Source of the DNA: Rhytidiadelphus loreus
Lineage: Eukaryota; Streptophyta; Bryopsida; Hypnales; Hylocomiaceae
Assembly: GCA_947034895.1 (NCBI GenBank)
Contig: OX344764.1
Location: forward strand, 74,815,348-74,879,347
DNA: 64,000 nt
Direction: 5' to 3'
The position numbers and the translations under genes were made by a program. A model generated the notes under the pieces. The model saw only the letters and a list, made by a program, of their open reading frames with translations, was not told the origin of the DNA and did no database searches. Below, in pieces: positions 1-10,435 of this stretch. How positions within the stretch are numbered: the first letter of the stretch is position 1; each line of letters starts with the position of its first letter.

Positions 1-2
1 AG

Positions 3-635
3 TGGGTGTTATCTGTACCCCTTGTGCCATCCATCTAGCTTGTCAAAATTGGCACACATCTCTCTAAGGCTGAGATTTTAGCATTAGAATCGGCCGGCTT
101 TGTGCTTCCACAACGGAAAGCCATTTCACCGCGCTGCCTATTTGGTGGAGAGGGAGGTATAGAATTGGTGCATGCCTATCCTATTCCATCTTCACCCGAC
201 GAGCATCCTCCGATTCGAGTGGGTAAAGTCGTTCGTAGGAATACAAAAGCACCTACTACAAAGCACCAGAACAACTGTGCTTTTGCTCTCACTTTGAATG
301 CACGCATTCAGAAGGTGACAATGGTTCCTCATCCAGGATTCGGTTGCATAGTTTCTCTAAATTCAGGGACAGAGACTCGGAATGAGAATTACATGCTCAC
401 CATTTCGTCTTTTCCAGAGTGCAACTGTCCAAATTTCAAAGAGATGAAACTTAGTTGTTTAGGTAAGCGTGGAAGTTGGGCAAATTGTAAGCATCTTTAC
501 TACATTTTCACTGTAATTTGTAATCTACAGTGTACGTTAGATGTCTTCATCCATGCTGCTAGTTTCAGCTTCAATGAAGTGAAGCAGGTACTGCTTAGTG
601 GGATATTGAATCATTTGAAATCTACAGAGGTTTAG
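3..635 (+). pseudogene. SWIM-type MULE-like transposase, copy 1, 3' end only
   Basis: C-terminal part of a transposase-like protein found three times in this window (also 28.5-32.4 kb and 46.7-53.8 kb). The frame enters from the left edge and matches the other copies from the WVLSV motif onward. It ends in a SWIM zinc finger: CNC at about 422-430, then CKH at about 488-496 (CxCx(n)CxH), a DNA- or protein-binding module common in MULE-like transposases. An in-frame TAG at 36-38 replaces a Trp codon conserved in both other copies (TGG to TAG), so this copy is probably dead. Downstream of the TAG the frame is open to the stop at 633-635. The family assignment rests on the SWIM motif and on the catalytic-domain layout seen in copies 2 and 3; the upstream part lies outside the window. 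Confidence 0.75.
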
Positions 636-697
636 ATTCTCCTAGATTGGAATACTCCAAGTTTTAACACATCTGTCTTTTATTCATAAATCAAAAT

Positions 698-722
698 ATA
701 GTGAGACTAAAAGGGCCACTAT
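698..722 (+). other. Conserved hairpin downstream of SWIM copy 1
   Basis: Six-base stem ATAGTG/CACTAT closing a 13-nt loop (AGACTAAAAGGGC), 63 bp past the stop codon. The same hairpin, with the same loop length and a GACTnnAAGGGC loop core, lies 57-66 bp past the stops of copies 2 and 3. The three outer pairs of the stem change in step between copies. Confidence 0.6.
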
Positions 723-1027
723 TTGCATTACACTTCATTGAGCAGACCTATGAAAGTCACTGGTATTACTTGTACTTCATGCATGAACAAATTTAACCTT
801 CCCTTATCAACCTTGTCAATACATTTTTCTCTTGCCCATGACTTAAGCTGAAAATAATATAATTTGTTTGTTCACATAGAGGAAATTAGAGTTTTCTGAA
901 CCTCAATCCAACATAGTTAACAACTTACCATGTCTTCATCTCAATTATTTTAAATGAACTCAACCATTTCTCTATACCGTCTTCTAGACCTTCTTGCATG
1001 TTTACAAACTTTTACCTCTACTTTAAT

Positions 1028-1735
1028 CCCTTTTATTCATCCACTATTTCGTCTATTGTCATCCATTTGGTTCATCCATTCATTCTCCTGTTTTCAACCC
1101 ATTTTCCGGCATTCGTTAATTCTTCTACATTCATCCATTATATCCATCCACCAATTCTTATACTTTCATCCATTTTTAAATTCGTTCATTATCCTACTTT
1201 CATCCATTGTTTTCATCTATTTTTTTCATTCATTGATTCTCCTACTTTCACCCATTTTTTTCATCCATTTTTTTCATCCATTGATTCTCCTACTTTCACC
1301 CATTTTTTTCATCCATTTTTTTCATCCGTTCATTCTCCTACTTTCACCCATTTTTTTCATCCATTTTTTTCATTCATTTTTTTCATCCGTTCTTTTCATC
1401 CAATTATTCATCCATTTATACTTTCATCCACTATTTTCATCCATCCCTTTTTCCACTTTCATTCACTGTTTTCATCCATTCCTAACTTTGCTTTCATCCA
1501 TATTTTAAATCTCCTTTCATCTACATCCCTTAGACTTTTCCATCTACATTTTTTGAATCCCCTTCCTAAATTTCAAGCAACTTTCAACCAAAATCCAACG
1601 TTCTTCCTCCAAAATTTACCTACACTTCAATACATTCAGATGTTTTTTTCATCACTTGTCTCCTTCCTAACCAAGAATCTATGCTCCTCGCTCTCCATTT
1701 CCCGCTCCCCGCTCCCCACTCACATACTAGCAACG
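1028..1735 (+). repeat. CATCC-rich tract with CCCCGCTC tail
   Basis: Degenerate simple repeat built on TTTTCATCCA, densest at 1040-1500. It is followed at 1681-1735 by CCCGCTCCCCGCTCC, a CTCAC box, and CTAGCAACGTTGC, which contains the 10-bp palindrome GCAACGTTGC. The same order recurs at 33.0-33.8 kb, again downstream of a SWIM transposase copy, and a related inverted version lies at 11.8-12.4 kb. It may be the 3' terminal region of an element. Long open frames over this tract are low-complexity and are not genes. Confidence 0.65.
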
Positions 1736-2402
1736 TTGCTCCGTCCACTGGTCCAGATGCCCACGTACGGTCTGGTCGTACTGGTTCGGAGCACCTGCCG
1801 CCAACTCCCGGAGTACTTGGTTACTCTGGACGTTCCAGGGTTTCTTCAACAGACCTGCACAACCTAAGACAATCAAATCGTCCTCTAAATGCCGCAGGTG
1901 TAGCGGATCTTCCGGATATACCGGACTAATCTTCCGGGCCGGTACTATATACCACGTACTAACCCCTACCATCCGTCTCACCTCTCCTATCGCGGTAACC
2001 CTAACTCACCACACTTTCTCTCACTATCAGCCAGATGCGGAGCAACTGAAAGAGGGCGAGAAATGAGGAGGAACTAGGTTTATATAGAAATCCTGCGCCC
2101 AATGTTCACTGTAACGGGAACGCAGGCTACGGAACGTCGTAACGTATCCCTAGTCTACCGCCGCAAGCTACTGAATTTAATGCCTGCGTTCCGGTTTCCT
2201 GCGTTCCGGCTCCTGAATCCGTCCACCCGGATGTCAAGTTCCGTCATGATTCCGTACTGGTTCCGGAACGAAGTCTAAACTAATTCTAAGTATTTATTTG
2301 TTTCCGCTAGTCTATGCCTAAACTAATTTTTTTCAAATTTGATCTATTTTAATTTGTCTTAGTCTATTAAGGTCCGTACTAAGCTATTACGGATTCCGAC
2401 AG
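1736..2402 (-). mobile_element. Remnant of the 3.39-kb TGT...ACA element
   Basis: Reverse-complement copy of the first ~665 bp of the complete element at 47426-50813. It starts at 2402 with TGTCGGAATCCG and breaks off near 1736, where homology meets the CAACGTTGC tail of the CATCC tract. It is inserted in the C-terminal coding part of the DUF7869 gene to its right: the host frame reads GYFVAVRP and then runs into element sequence. The start of the element frame is present on the minus strand (about 1735-1970). It has no stop where the complete copy carries its first internal TAG. Confidence 0.75.
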
Positions 2403-5272
2403 GGCGCACTGCAACAAAATAACCTGCAAATACATCACGATCAACACGAAATAAACGACGTGGGCGGTTACGCCTACGTCCAATGAAGGGTGCATCCCAT
2501 GCAAATTCTTCATGTATTGTACCATTCCTCTGCATTTGGTCTTCCGGTTCATTGGTGATCCTAGAAGCTAGCCAAAATCCATCTTGTAATGTCTCACGCA
2601 CTTGTAGAGGGGCATCTAGGGCAGATCTCACACCTTTCGAGTAACTTTTTATGGGGTCAATCTTCCTCATGAACTCTCCAGATCAGTCGTCGTCTGACAT
2701 TGCACTCCAATGTGCAATAAAACCATTCAAACCCTTTTTGATCTCAAACAGTGCTTTCATATGTTGTGGAGGCAAAGGTAGCGGACTACCGCTTGGTACT
2801 AGGGGACACCTGTCTTTGGTCTCCGATCACAAGCAAATTCCTTTCTTGTGCAATGGTAGCCAGTCTTTGTCGGTACAAAGATATTTATACTCCATAATGG
2901 GCCAGCCACTAGAATCCATGTAGAACTTGAATTGTTGGCCCGAGGAATGACCTTCTAAGAAATCCCCACTTGTTCCCAAGTACCTGTGCACAAATCTTTT
3001 GAAGTCAGAGACTTCCTCGATGAGATGAGGAATTATTGAGTGGGATTCACAATCCGTGAAGGACTTCATGAGCCTTGGAAGTGTCTGGTAGTCATTGGTC
3101 TTCAACATGTTGCTCCATTGACCAAACAAAGCATTAATGTCTTTACGTGTGTGTCCAACTATAAGGAAGTTGATGTATATCTTGCAGATAATGCCTTTGA
3201 ATACAAGTAGAGAGCAGAAAGAAAAAAAACATCGATTCTTGTTGTCTCTCGATGCATTGTCCAATTGCAAAGTCAATATAGGCTGCAGGGGCTGAGCGGG
3301 GATAGGTCCTTGTGGAGGAACGAGGGAGTCCAAGCAAATTCCCCGGCCAACTAGCATAGCCTTGGTTAGCATGGATTGGTCATTGTCCTCAGAAAATAAG
3401 ATCCGTGATGAATTTTTGGGCGGTCTCTCAAGATCACGCAACAATCTGGCAATGGAGCCAATGGTGTGATTGGAGTCCGTTGGAAAAATGTCTAATCCAT
3501 AGTGCGCATACCGAAAGTCACCATGACCATGAGCAATCATACCAGTCACAGCAATGGACATTTTCATGAAAGAATCCGTCATTTTAGTCTTGTGAGAAAA
3601 GTGAGGAGAAGCAGTCTTGGAGTGATCCATTTTATTATGGATGATGCAGAGCATCCTCTCAGGATACATCACGGAATACTCTCTATTTCCGTAATAGAGT
3701 TCCCTATGTGCCTTCTGCCTTGAAAGGTATGTGGTCAAAATTCTATCCCATTTTTCTTTGCACAGTAGAGAGAGGAGTACAAGCGGTCTTCAACTGCTTG
3801 TATGTATCGCACATACCACACTTCAAAAAAGTATCTCACCGTGCCTTCGGAGCAAACTCAGGGAAAGACACACAACGGATGTTACTCAATCCACTAGAAG
3901 AAATTGGTGACAAATTAAATGCAGCATTTGCCTCATTGATTTTTGGTAATTGATCACTCCAACGGAAGGCTGACGGCAATATTATTGCAAGGACTCTTTC
4001 CCCAGATGCTAAAGTTCTTGTCTTGTGCGGCATTGCTTCAACTTCACCTACAATCAACATTCGAAGTGTGGTAGTAGCTTGTATAGTTTGTGTGCGTGGT
4101 TTTTTCAACCTAAAATTCCCATGCGCTTTAGCTTGCATCCCAAATTTGGCCTTCTCTTTGTACCTGTAGAATGTAGCTTTTGAAATCCTGTGTATTGTCC
4201 ACCAAGAAGTGGGACACACTTCAAAGTTCTTCAAGGTAATCCAATCTTTTCCATCCTAGTCCTTGTGCATTTGTCAATGAACTTCAAGAAGGCACTTCTT
4301 GCGATTATACACACCATCGATTGTATGCAATTGAGAACGTATGGCTTGAATTTCTTGATGTGGAAACGGCTGCAAGCAATTTTTGGGGCAACATGGCTTT
4401 GTGAACACCTCAGTGATTGCTTATGTTCTGAGAAGTGATTCTTTTTTGGGAATAACATCTACCTCCGTCCTCACACAAGAACTTTCATACGATCGAATTT
4501 CCACACGTCCACGGCAGTTCAAAGCATTGACAACAATGTTATAAATGCTAGTTTGATCGTGGTCGTAAAGACTAACACCATTCAAAAACACTCTTTTAAT
4601 GTGCCAAGAGTGCATGGACCACATCCATCCTGACGGTACTTCATCCTCACATAAGGACTCCGCAATCTGAATTGCTACACGGTCGTCACCAAGAGGTTGA
4701 CCATCCATGTCTATGACAAGGTCCGTGTCAACGCTTTGACAAATAGAATGGACATCTATAGTCCAGATGACTTTACCACGTCATAAACAATAACTGAATG
4801 ATAAATGAAGTCATCCAACTTATCCTCAACTCGAAGATAAGGTAGGGTCAATAGAACAAACAACATTCCTAACTAGAAGACGAGCATCTGACAAAGGATA
4901 TTAAGCTCAGATCACAGACTGACAATAATATTATCATCGTTGCAAAGATAATGTCATGCTTAGAACAAAAGAATATGAAAATGAAATCCTGCATTGGAAA
5001 CCCTAACATTCAAACTTCCTGTTATTGTCCACATTACCTTAGAGACAAGAACCATCCCAACAGGCTTACGAATACCAAAATTACACTATATAGGTACATT
5101 GAAATAGTGAACTTATAGCCTTCGAGAACAAGTCGATCTAGATTTTATATTCCATTGTAAGGTAAGTCAAGGAACTAGAATGTTAACAACTGAAGAGCTT
5201 ACCTTGATGTGGATTCTGCTCAACAAGCTTATTCAAGTGATGTAGATCCTGCTCAACAAAGGTGTCGTCCAT
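2403..5272 (-). pseudogene. DUF7869-type transposon protein, decayed
   Basis: Minus-strand gene related to the DUF7869 family of transposon-encoded, probably RNase H-like, proteins. Exon 1 (5203-5272) starts MDDTFVEQ and ends at a GTAAGC donor. Exon 2 begins at 4755 after CTATAG, in phase. Recognisable blocks follow in order: WxxH and C-rich N-terminal region (4700-4250), MPHKTRTLASGE and SLSNIR-like segment (4230-3840), a CGMC-DTYKQLKTAC segment (about 3800), and the hallmark LQLDNASRDNKNR...FLIVGHTRKDI (about 3280-3130). The frame is broken several times: shifts near 4440, 4240 and 3740, and in-frame TGA near 2828 and 2682, both compatible with CGA to TGA. The 3' end is cut off by the element at 2402. 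The function of the family is inferred; this copy is very unlikely to be active. Confidence 0.7.
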
Positions 5273-5607
5273 GTCTCACAATGTGAAAGTCTGATGCTTT
5301 TTTTCTTGAAGGCCTTATAATTCTTTAGATTGTTGAGAAATGAGAGCATTTTTTGGGGGGATTGCTATTTTGCATGCGTAGAGATGCGAGCGTAGAGCGT
5401 AGAGCGCTAGAAGTTAGATAATTTTTGGAATGTCTGCGATAAAGTAAAAGTTATAGAACATTTTAAGGGTGGATACACCTGAAATTTATAATAATGATGG
5501 ACCTATGACCGTGGAGTAGGTTGTAGGAATATGGTGTAGAGGAGTTTTTTTGGTCAATACAGGTACCATCAAGAAGACGGAAGTTGCAAGTATCGGTCAC
5601 AAGTAGG

Positions 5608-6150
5608 GTTGACAGGGCGTCCGGACGTCCAGAGTCCGCGGACGCTGACCCCAGGACGTCTTTTGACATATCTGGCGGTAGATGGCGTCCGACCGTTGGA
5701 CGAGCGGACGGCCGATTCTTCCGACGGAACACGAGTGGACGGCCCGACGGAACAAGAGCGGACGGGCCGACGGTACAGAAGCGGACGCCCCGTCGGATCA
5801 GAAGCGGATGGCCCGACGGAACAGAAGCGGACGGGCCGACGGTACAAGAGCGGACGGCCCGTCGGATCAGGAGCGGACGGCCCGTCGGATCAGAAGCGGA
5901 CGGCCCGACGGAGCAGAAGCGGACAGGCCAACGGGGCAGGAGCGGACAGGCCGACGGAACAGGGGCGGACTGGCGACCGGATGTCCTTCCGCCTGTCGGG
6001 GGCCCGTCCGCTTTGGACGGTGACCGTGCGATGTGACGGACGCCAATTTTCCACCGTTCGATCTTGCCGTCCGCATATGTGCCGTCCGCATATGTGCCGT
6101 CCGATGCTCCCGTACGTGGATTCATGTCGTCCGACTGCATAAATAGCGGA
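5608..6150 (+). repeat. hAT-like left terminus plus GCGGACGG array
   Basis: Begins with TAGGGTTGAC and CGTCCGGACGTCC, then a tandem array of units of about 21-23 bp built on GCGGACGGCCCGACGGAACAGA, to about 6100. The terminal sequence matches, in reverse complement, the right end of the hAT element at 42.94-42.97 kb (GGACGTCCGGACGT...GTCAACCCTG), so it is read as the left end of a related element. The overlapping open frames are by-products of a stop-poor repeat. Confidence 0.6.
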
Positions 6151-6312
6151 GAGCACAGCTTATTTTGCCACAATCGTTTCCCTTGCGGAGTGGGTGATCT
6201 AGTGCCTAAGGCTCTGTGCGCCTCTTCCGTTTTGGTGTGCAAATGATTGTGATCGAACCCTAAATTGTTTCAAGTGTAAGTGCAAATCATTAATCATTTA
6301 AGCAAGCTTACC

Positions 6313-7413
6313 ATGCCTCGCGATAAGAAATCGAAGTCCAGTAAGAAGGGCAAATCCCAAGACATAAATTGGGATGATTGGGACAACCAAATGTGTGTAG
6401 CTGAACCGAGTTGGGAAGAAGAACCCAAAAAAACTTGGGACTGCACGACGTGCAAGAAGTACATCAAAATGACACACCTCTCCAAAATATGGTCCAGAGA
6501 ACGCGCAGAGGTGCAAGTTCGTCGTTGGGAAGGAAAAATTTCCACATGCCAAAGCAAACACTTTGTTCATCGATACGAGGAAGTAACACGTTCAGCTCAA
6601 ATACGGGACTCCAAACCGAATTTAATGAACTATTCCAACATGAGCATGGTTTGGGCGGAGATTGTACTCCACAAAGATGTAGATTGGCGCACAATTTACG
6701 GAAAAGATGTTACCCACTTGAATCGCAGTGATGCGGTACTTTATACCAGTTGGATTGGGCCGAGCAATTGCATGCCAGAGTGGTCTAATCGAGGCCAGTT
6801 TGGATTTCCACCGGTTGTATTGCCGGATGCAGAAGATGAATGGTCAGGTGATGATGATGAGAAAGACACTCCAACACCCGCGAGGATGGAAGAGAGGCAC
6901 GAGCGTACAGAAGATCGGGAGGACATTCAATACCAACAAAAAATGCGAGAGGCAATGCAAAGAAGCCTAGAGGACCGTGGTCGACAATATGGCCATCATG
7001 GGGTGTACAGACCCGATCGTGGTGCATATGGCTCGCAAGATACGCGAAGTATTTCACACTACAATAATGACCCTCAAGGGGGGTATCACAACTCAAGGAC
7101 AAGCCACGGAACCACGCATCATTTTGAAGGTAACCAGGGAGGCTCCCAATACAACTTTACGTCTACTGGAGGTGGTTCTCATGAACCTCAAGGAGGCCCT
7201 TCTTATGGCGGTTCAACTCAAGGAGCATCTACTCACAATGATTCAATTCCTCCTCCAACTTTTGGAGGTCCATACCAAGGACATTATGGACAAGCAAGTG
7301 GGCAAAACAGATATGGAGACGACTACTATGGCGGAGGACCATTTCTCAATGTTTATAGGTCTAGTGGTACAGGCCCAAGCCAAAAAGATGACACCGAATC
7401 AGAATCTGAGTGA
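6313..7413 (+). CDS. Gene A, copy 1: element-borne protein of unknown family
   Basis: Intact 366-residue frame; the ATG at 6313 has a good context (accATGcc) and starts a Lys/Ser-rich leader. I do not recognise the family. The N-terminal half is shared with the genes at 34305 and 63474. Conserved points are W at ~42, TCKKY (46-50), H-L-SKIW (55-60), a C...KHFVHR stretch (79-87), Y-N-S, and the closing MVWAEIVLHKDVDW (112-125). The Cys/His spacing hints at a metal-binding module, but this is unproven. The C-terminal half is low-complexity (Gly/Gln/Ser/His-rich, acidic end) and probably disordered. It lies between two CGGACGG arrays and converges with the kinase gene at 8438. The recurrence in three elements argues for a role for the element rather than the host. 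Confidence 0.7.
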   Translation: MPRDKKSKSSKKGKSQDINWDDWDNQMCVAEPSWEEEPKKTWDCTTCKKYIKMTHLSKIWSRERAEVQVRRWEGKISTCQSKHFVHRYEEVTRSAQIRDSKPNLMNYSNMSMVWAEIVLHKDVDWRTIYGKDVTHLNRSDAVLYTSWIGPSNCMPEWSNRGQFGFPPVVLPDAEDEWSGDDDEKDTPTPARMEERHERTEDREDIQYQQKMREAMQRSLEDRGRQYGHHGVYRPDRGAYGSQDTRSISHYNNDPQGGYHNSRTSHGTTHHFEGNQGGSQYNFTSTGGGSHEPQGGPSYGGSTQGASTHNDSIPPPTFGGPYQGHYGQASGQNRYGDDYYGGGPFLNVYRSSGTGPSQKDDTESESE

Positions 7414-8437
7414 AGTAGATTGGACTATTGGACATTTGTAAGATTGTAGTTGTTGTCTCACAATACAATCAAGTGATTGTAAATTTGTAATCTCTTGCCA
7501 CATAATATAGAAAGTGACAAGCACGGTACAAAGATGTTGGTTCTTAACAAATAGTATTTTCCTATTTGTAAATTATGAATAAAATATATTGTAATTAAGC
7601 CCTAAAGCCCTATGGATGTTTTTAGAAAAATGGATTTGTTCGGACCACTTCTACGGTATATACCGTAGAAAAACATCAACATCAATTTCTGGGGGGAATT
7701 TAAATAAAGTATTTTGTACATAACTTATTTGAGAGCATGGCGCCAAAATTTCAAAAATTTTGACTGCATGGATTGAAAGATATGGCATGATAAGCACTGC
7801 ATTTGAAATTGAGAACGCCTTTAATCTCAGACAAAATTTCAGTAAAGAATTTTTTACAAATTAAAATCTGCAATTTCGGTTTAATTTACAAGACCACAAC
7901 CCAATTATGCTTTGGAATTTTAATTTCATTTAGGGTTCTAGAATAATGAACGGAAAATTGATTCAAGGAGTTTGGCACTTAAGCTTCTCCTAAACAAAAT
8001 CAACTTCACAAAACAACATATTGTATAATTGTATTATTTCAATACAAATGGTGTTGTTACTTTGTTGCCCCCCAATGAAAATTTGTGGGATTCTCTTGCA
8101 TGTGCCATGTACATTTACACGATAGATCATACAATTTAGCACACCACCTTGCCAACCTAGGTGGCTAGGTACCCAACAATCCAACATCAATGATACATCA
8201 AGAAGAAGAACTCCAAGTCTACATTTCTCATCCACCCAAAAAAGATGTTTTGTATTTAAATAGTTTGTGTTCCGAAAAATACAAAATGTTCAAAACGGAA
8301 AGCCAATTTCACATATATTGGCATACATTGATGGTGTATATATAGTCTATAGTTAGCACACATAGTAACGTACATCCTCACTGATACATTTATTGATTAC
8401 TTCTATAATCTATAGTACTATGTAGCACACTCATATA
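7414..8437. other. AT-rich spacer between convergent genes
   Basis: About 1 kb separating the 3' ends of gene A (plus) and the kinase-like gene (minus). It contains AATAAA-like signals on the plus strand near 7578 and the palindromic ACGGTATATACCGT near 7653. No convincing coding sequence was seen. Confidence 0.5.
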
Positions 8438-9922
8438 TTAATATGAGTGACGGAAGTGGTCATCTGGAATAGGCCAATTGTAAGAATTAGTAAATCGTTG
8501 GATGATTTCGGAAAAACTTCCGCGCTCCGCAATCACTGAATTGCAAAGGCGATTCAAGTAGAGGTGAAATACCCTTGCCAAATCGTGGTGGCTAAACCTC
8601 GTATGTCCTTCATTTTCACGATGAAGCGATGTGTAGGCCTTTGACATGCATAGTTTGTTGATCCGTTGAGCTATTCGACCAACGGCATATTCCTCCGATT
8701 TACGTGACAAAGTTGGAATCATTTCCACATCCGCATCTTTGCGGTGCACGTATGCAATTGAAGGGTCCACCCACCACCTTCGGTTCAAAGCTGCATCCCG
8801 ATCTGCCGCGGATGTGAACGTATACAAAGACTTCATTGGTTCAGTACGAACCGTAGACATGCCCCAATCGCAAACTCCAATGTAAACACGTGATTCATCC
8901 TCAGGAAAGTGAAACATGATATTGTCGGGAGAAATATCATTGTGTAGATGACCCGCATTGTGGACCGCATTCATGATATGCACCAATGCCCATGCCAACT
9001 TGGTGCGCTTCTTTCTCCATCGACCAAGACGGAAAGCTTGAATCACCCCTTCGGGCGTTGGTCGTGAATAAGACAATCGAATGGCAATGTTATCTGGATA
9101 ATCATTATCGAGAATCAACATTTGCCGCAATGTACCACCATTCCACCAATATGCATACCCTTCATTGTTTGTTGCATGGACAGCGGCAAACCGAATAACT
9201 CCGTCATGTGAAATCCTCACTGCCATTGATTCGTTTTGGTGCTCCAACTTCGCAAGTTGAGGACGAATCCGTTGTTGATGAGATATCTTTGCAGCAAATT
9301 CCCAAAATGTGGGAATCTCATGACATCCTTCAATTCGAACCCTGCGAATTGTTGCGTATCCGCCCTTCAAGATTTTGTCATCTTGTAGAATCACCCTTGC
9401 TGTGTCTGGTAGTGCTATGAGATGTCGTCGTCCACGTTGCAATTCTACATCTCCTTCATCCGAAGTCCACCAACCCAATGACCCTCGCCAATTGCGTCTC
9501 TTTGCAAACGGAGCGCAACGACGAACAAACAAGTCAGCTTTGAGAATGACTTGTTCAAAGCTTTCATCACTTGCACGGTGTTCCCTCCCGTATTTTTCTA
9601 GGATCACCTTCGCATTCCACAATGCGTCTTGCACCCTGTTCTTTAGAAATTGTTGGAAGCCTTTCTTCTCCATTTCATGAATCCATTCTGGAACGTTTAG
9701 AGCATCCGTGAACTTCTGTGTCATATCCATCTTGAATTTGTCTACACATTCCTCTTGGTATCTCACATATTTAGTGTCAAGAGACACTGTAGTTTCCGCC
9801 TCATAAAACTTCACAATGTATTCAATCAAGAATGCTTTGCAAGCATTGGAAGGAAGTTCACGTGCTGAGTCAATATCGGGCACCACATTCTTCCCCTTCG
9901 CCACTCTCTTCGGTCTCGGCAT
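8438..9922 (-). CDS. Protein-kinase-like protein carried by the element
   Basis: Single-exon, undamaged 494-residue frame. The N-terminal ~170 residues are basic/helical with no known domain; the rest has protein kinase fold landmarks. These are a glycine loop LKGGYATIRRV (185-195), a candidate ATP lysine in FAAKIS (K212), a hinge-like YWWNGGTL (258-265), a catalytic loop HLHNDISPDNI (325-335) with the Asp and Asn kept but HRD changed to HND and the usual Lys replaced by Ser, and the metal-binding DWG (352-354) in place of DFG. An APE-like motif is not obvious (RRWWVDPS follows). Asp, Asn and DWG are present, so activity is possible but atypical. A related gene lies at 58068-59745 beside a hAT transposase. 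Substrate and role are unknown. Confidence 0.75.
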   Translation of the reverse strand: MPRPKRVAKGKNVVPDIDSARELPSNACKAFLIEYIVKFYEAETTVSLDTKYVRYQEECVDKFKMDMTQKFTDALNVPEWIHEMEKKGFQQFLKNRVQDALWNAKVILEKYGREHRASDESFEQVILKADLFVRRCAPFAKRRNWRGSLGWWTSDEGDVELQRGRRHLIALPDTARVILQDDKILKGGYATIRRVRIEGCHEIPTFWEFAAKISHQQRIRPQLAKLEHQNESMAVRISHDGVIRFAAVHATNNEGYAYWWNGGTLRQMLILDNDYPDNIAIRLSYSRPTPEGVIQAFRLGRWRKKRTKLAWALVHIMNAVHNAGHLHNDISPDNIMFHFPEDESRVYIGVCDWGMSTVRTEPMKSLYTFTSAADRDAALNRRWWVDPSIAYVHRKDADVEMIPTLSRKSEEYAVGRIAQRINKLCMSKAYTSLHRENEGHTRFSHHDLARVFHLYLNRLCNSVIAERGSFSEIIQRFTNSYNWPIPDDHFRHSY

Positions 9923-10109
9923 CGTAGAAAGTATTAATTTTTAGTCCCAATTTAATTCATAAAAAATTACAGTGCACCAAGTACACATAAACTGGAAAAA
10001 ACGGGCAAAATATAGGCCCCCAAAACAAACCTCCTACCTTCCCAACGAAAGGAGCCAATGGAGGATAAACCACCAAGCTCTCCGCTCTCTCTTGCAAAGC
10101 ACAAGGGGG

Positions 10110-10435
10110 AAGGCAAAAGTGAGAGCGGACGGGCCGTCCGCACCGCCTTATATGAGGCGGACGGCCTCGAGGTCCGCACAAGCGGACGGACCCCAAAGCG
10201 GACGGCCAACGGTCCGCCTCGCTTCGGCCGTCCGATGAAACGCACGGATCGGCAGTCCGCTTCATCGGACGGCCAGAACAGACCGCCCAGCCGGACGCCG
10301 ACTCCGCGACGTGGACGGCAGCGCCGAAATCGCGGACGGCGGCCTGCAGCACGCGGACGGGGGCTCCAGCAGGCGGACGGCAGCGTGGGAACGGAAGACG
10401 GCGGGGTCCGCCTAAGCGGACGGGGGTGGGATTTT
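10110..10435 (+). repeat. GCGGACGG/CCGTCCGC array, right flank of first element
   Basis: Irregular tandem array of GCGGACGG and its complement, immediately upstream (5') of the kinase-like gene. It resembles the 5.6-6.1 kb array. No CAACCCTG terminus follows it, so the outer boundary of the element is not defined here. Confidence 0.6.

Noticed and set aside
698..722. Helitron 3' hairpin
   Set aside because: No CTRR end at a fixed distance after the hairpins, and the protein is a DDE/SWIM type, not Rep/helicase.
954..1867. Long Phe/Ser/His/Pro-rich frames
   Set aside because: Translation of the CATCC simple repeat; no similarity between copies at protein level.
5463..6242. Arg/Pro/Ser/Gly-rich frames in several phases
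   Set aside because: By-products of the stop-poor GCGGACGG array.
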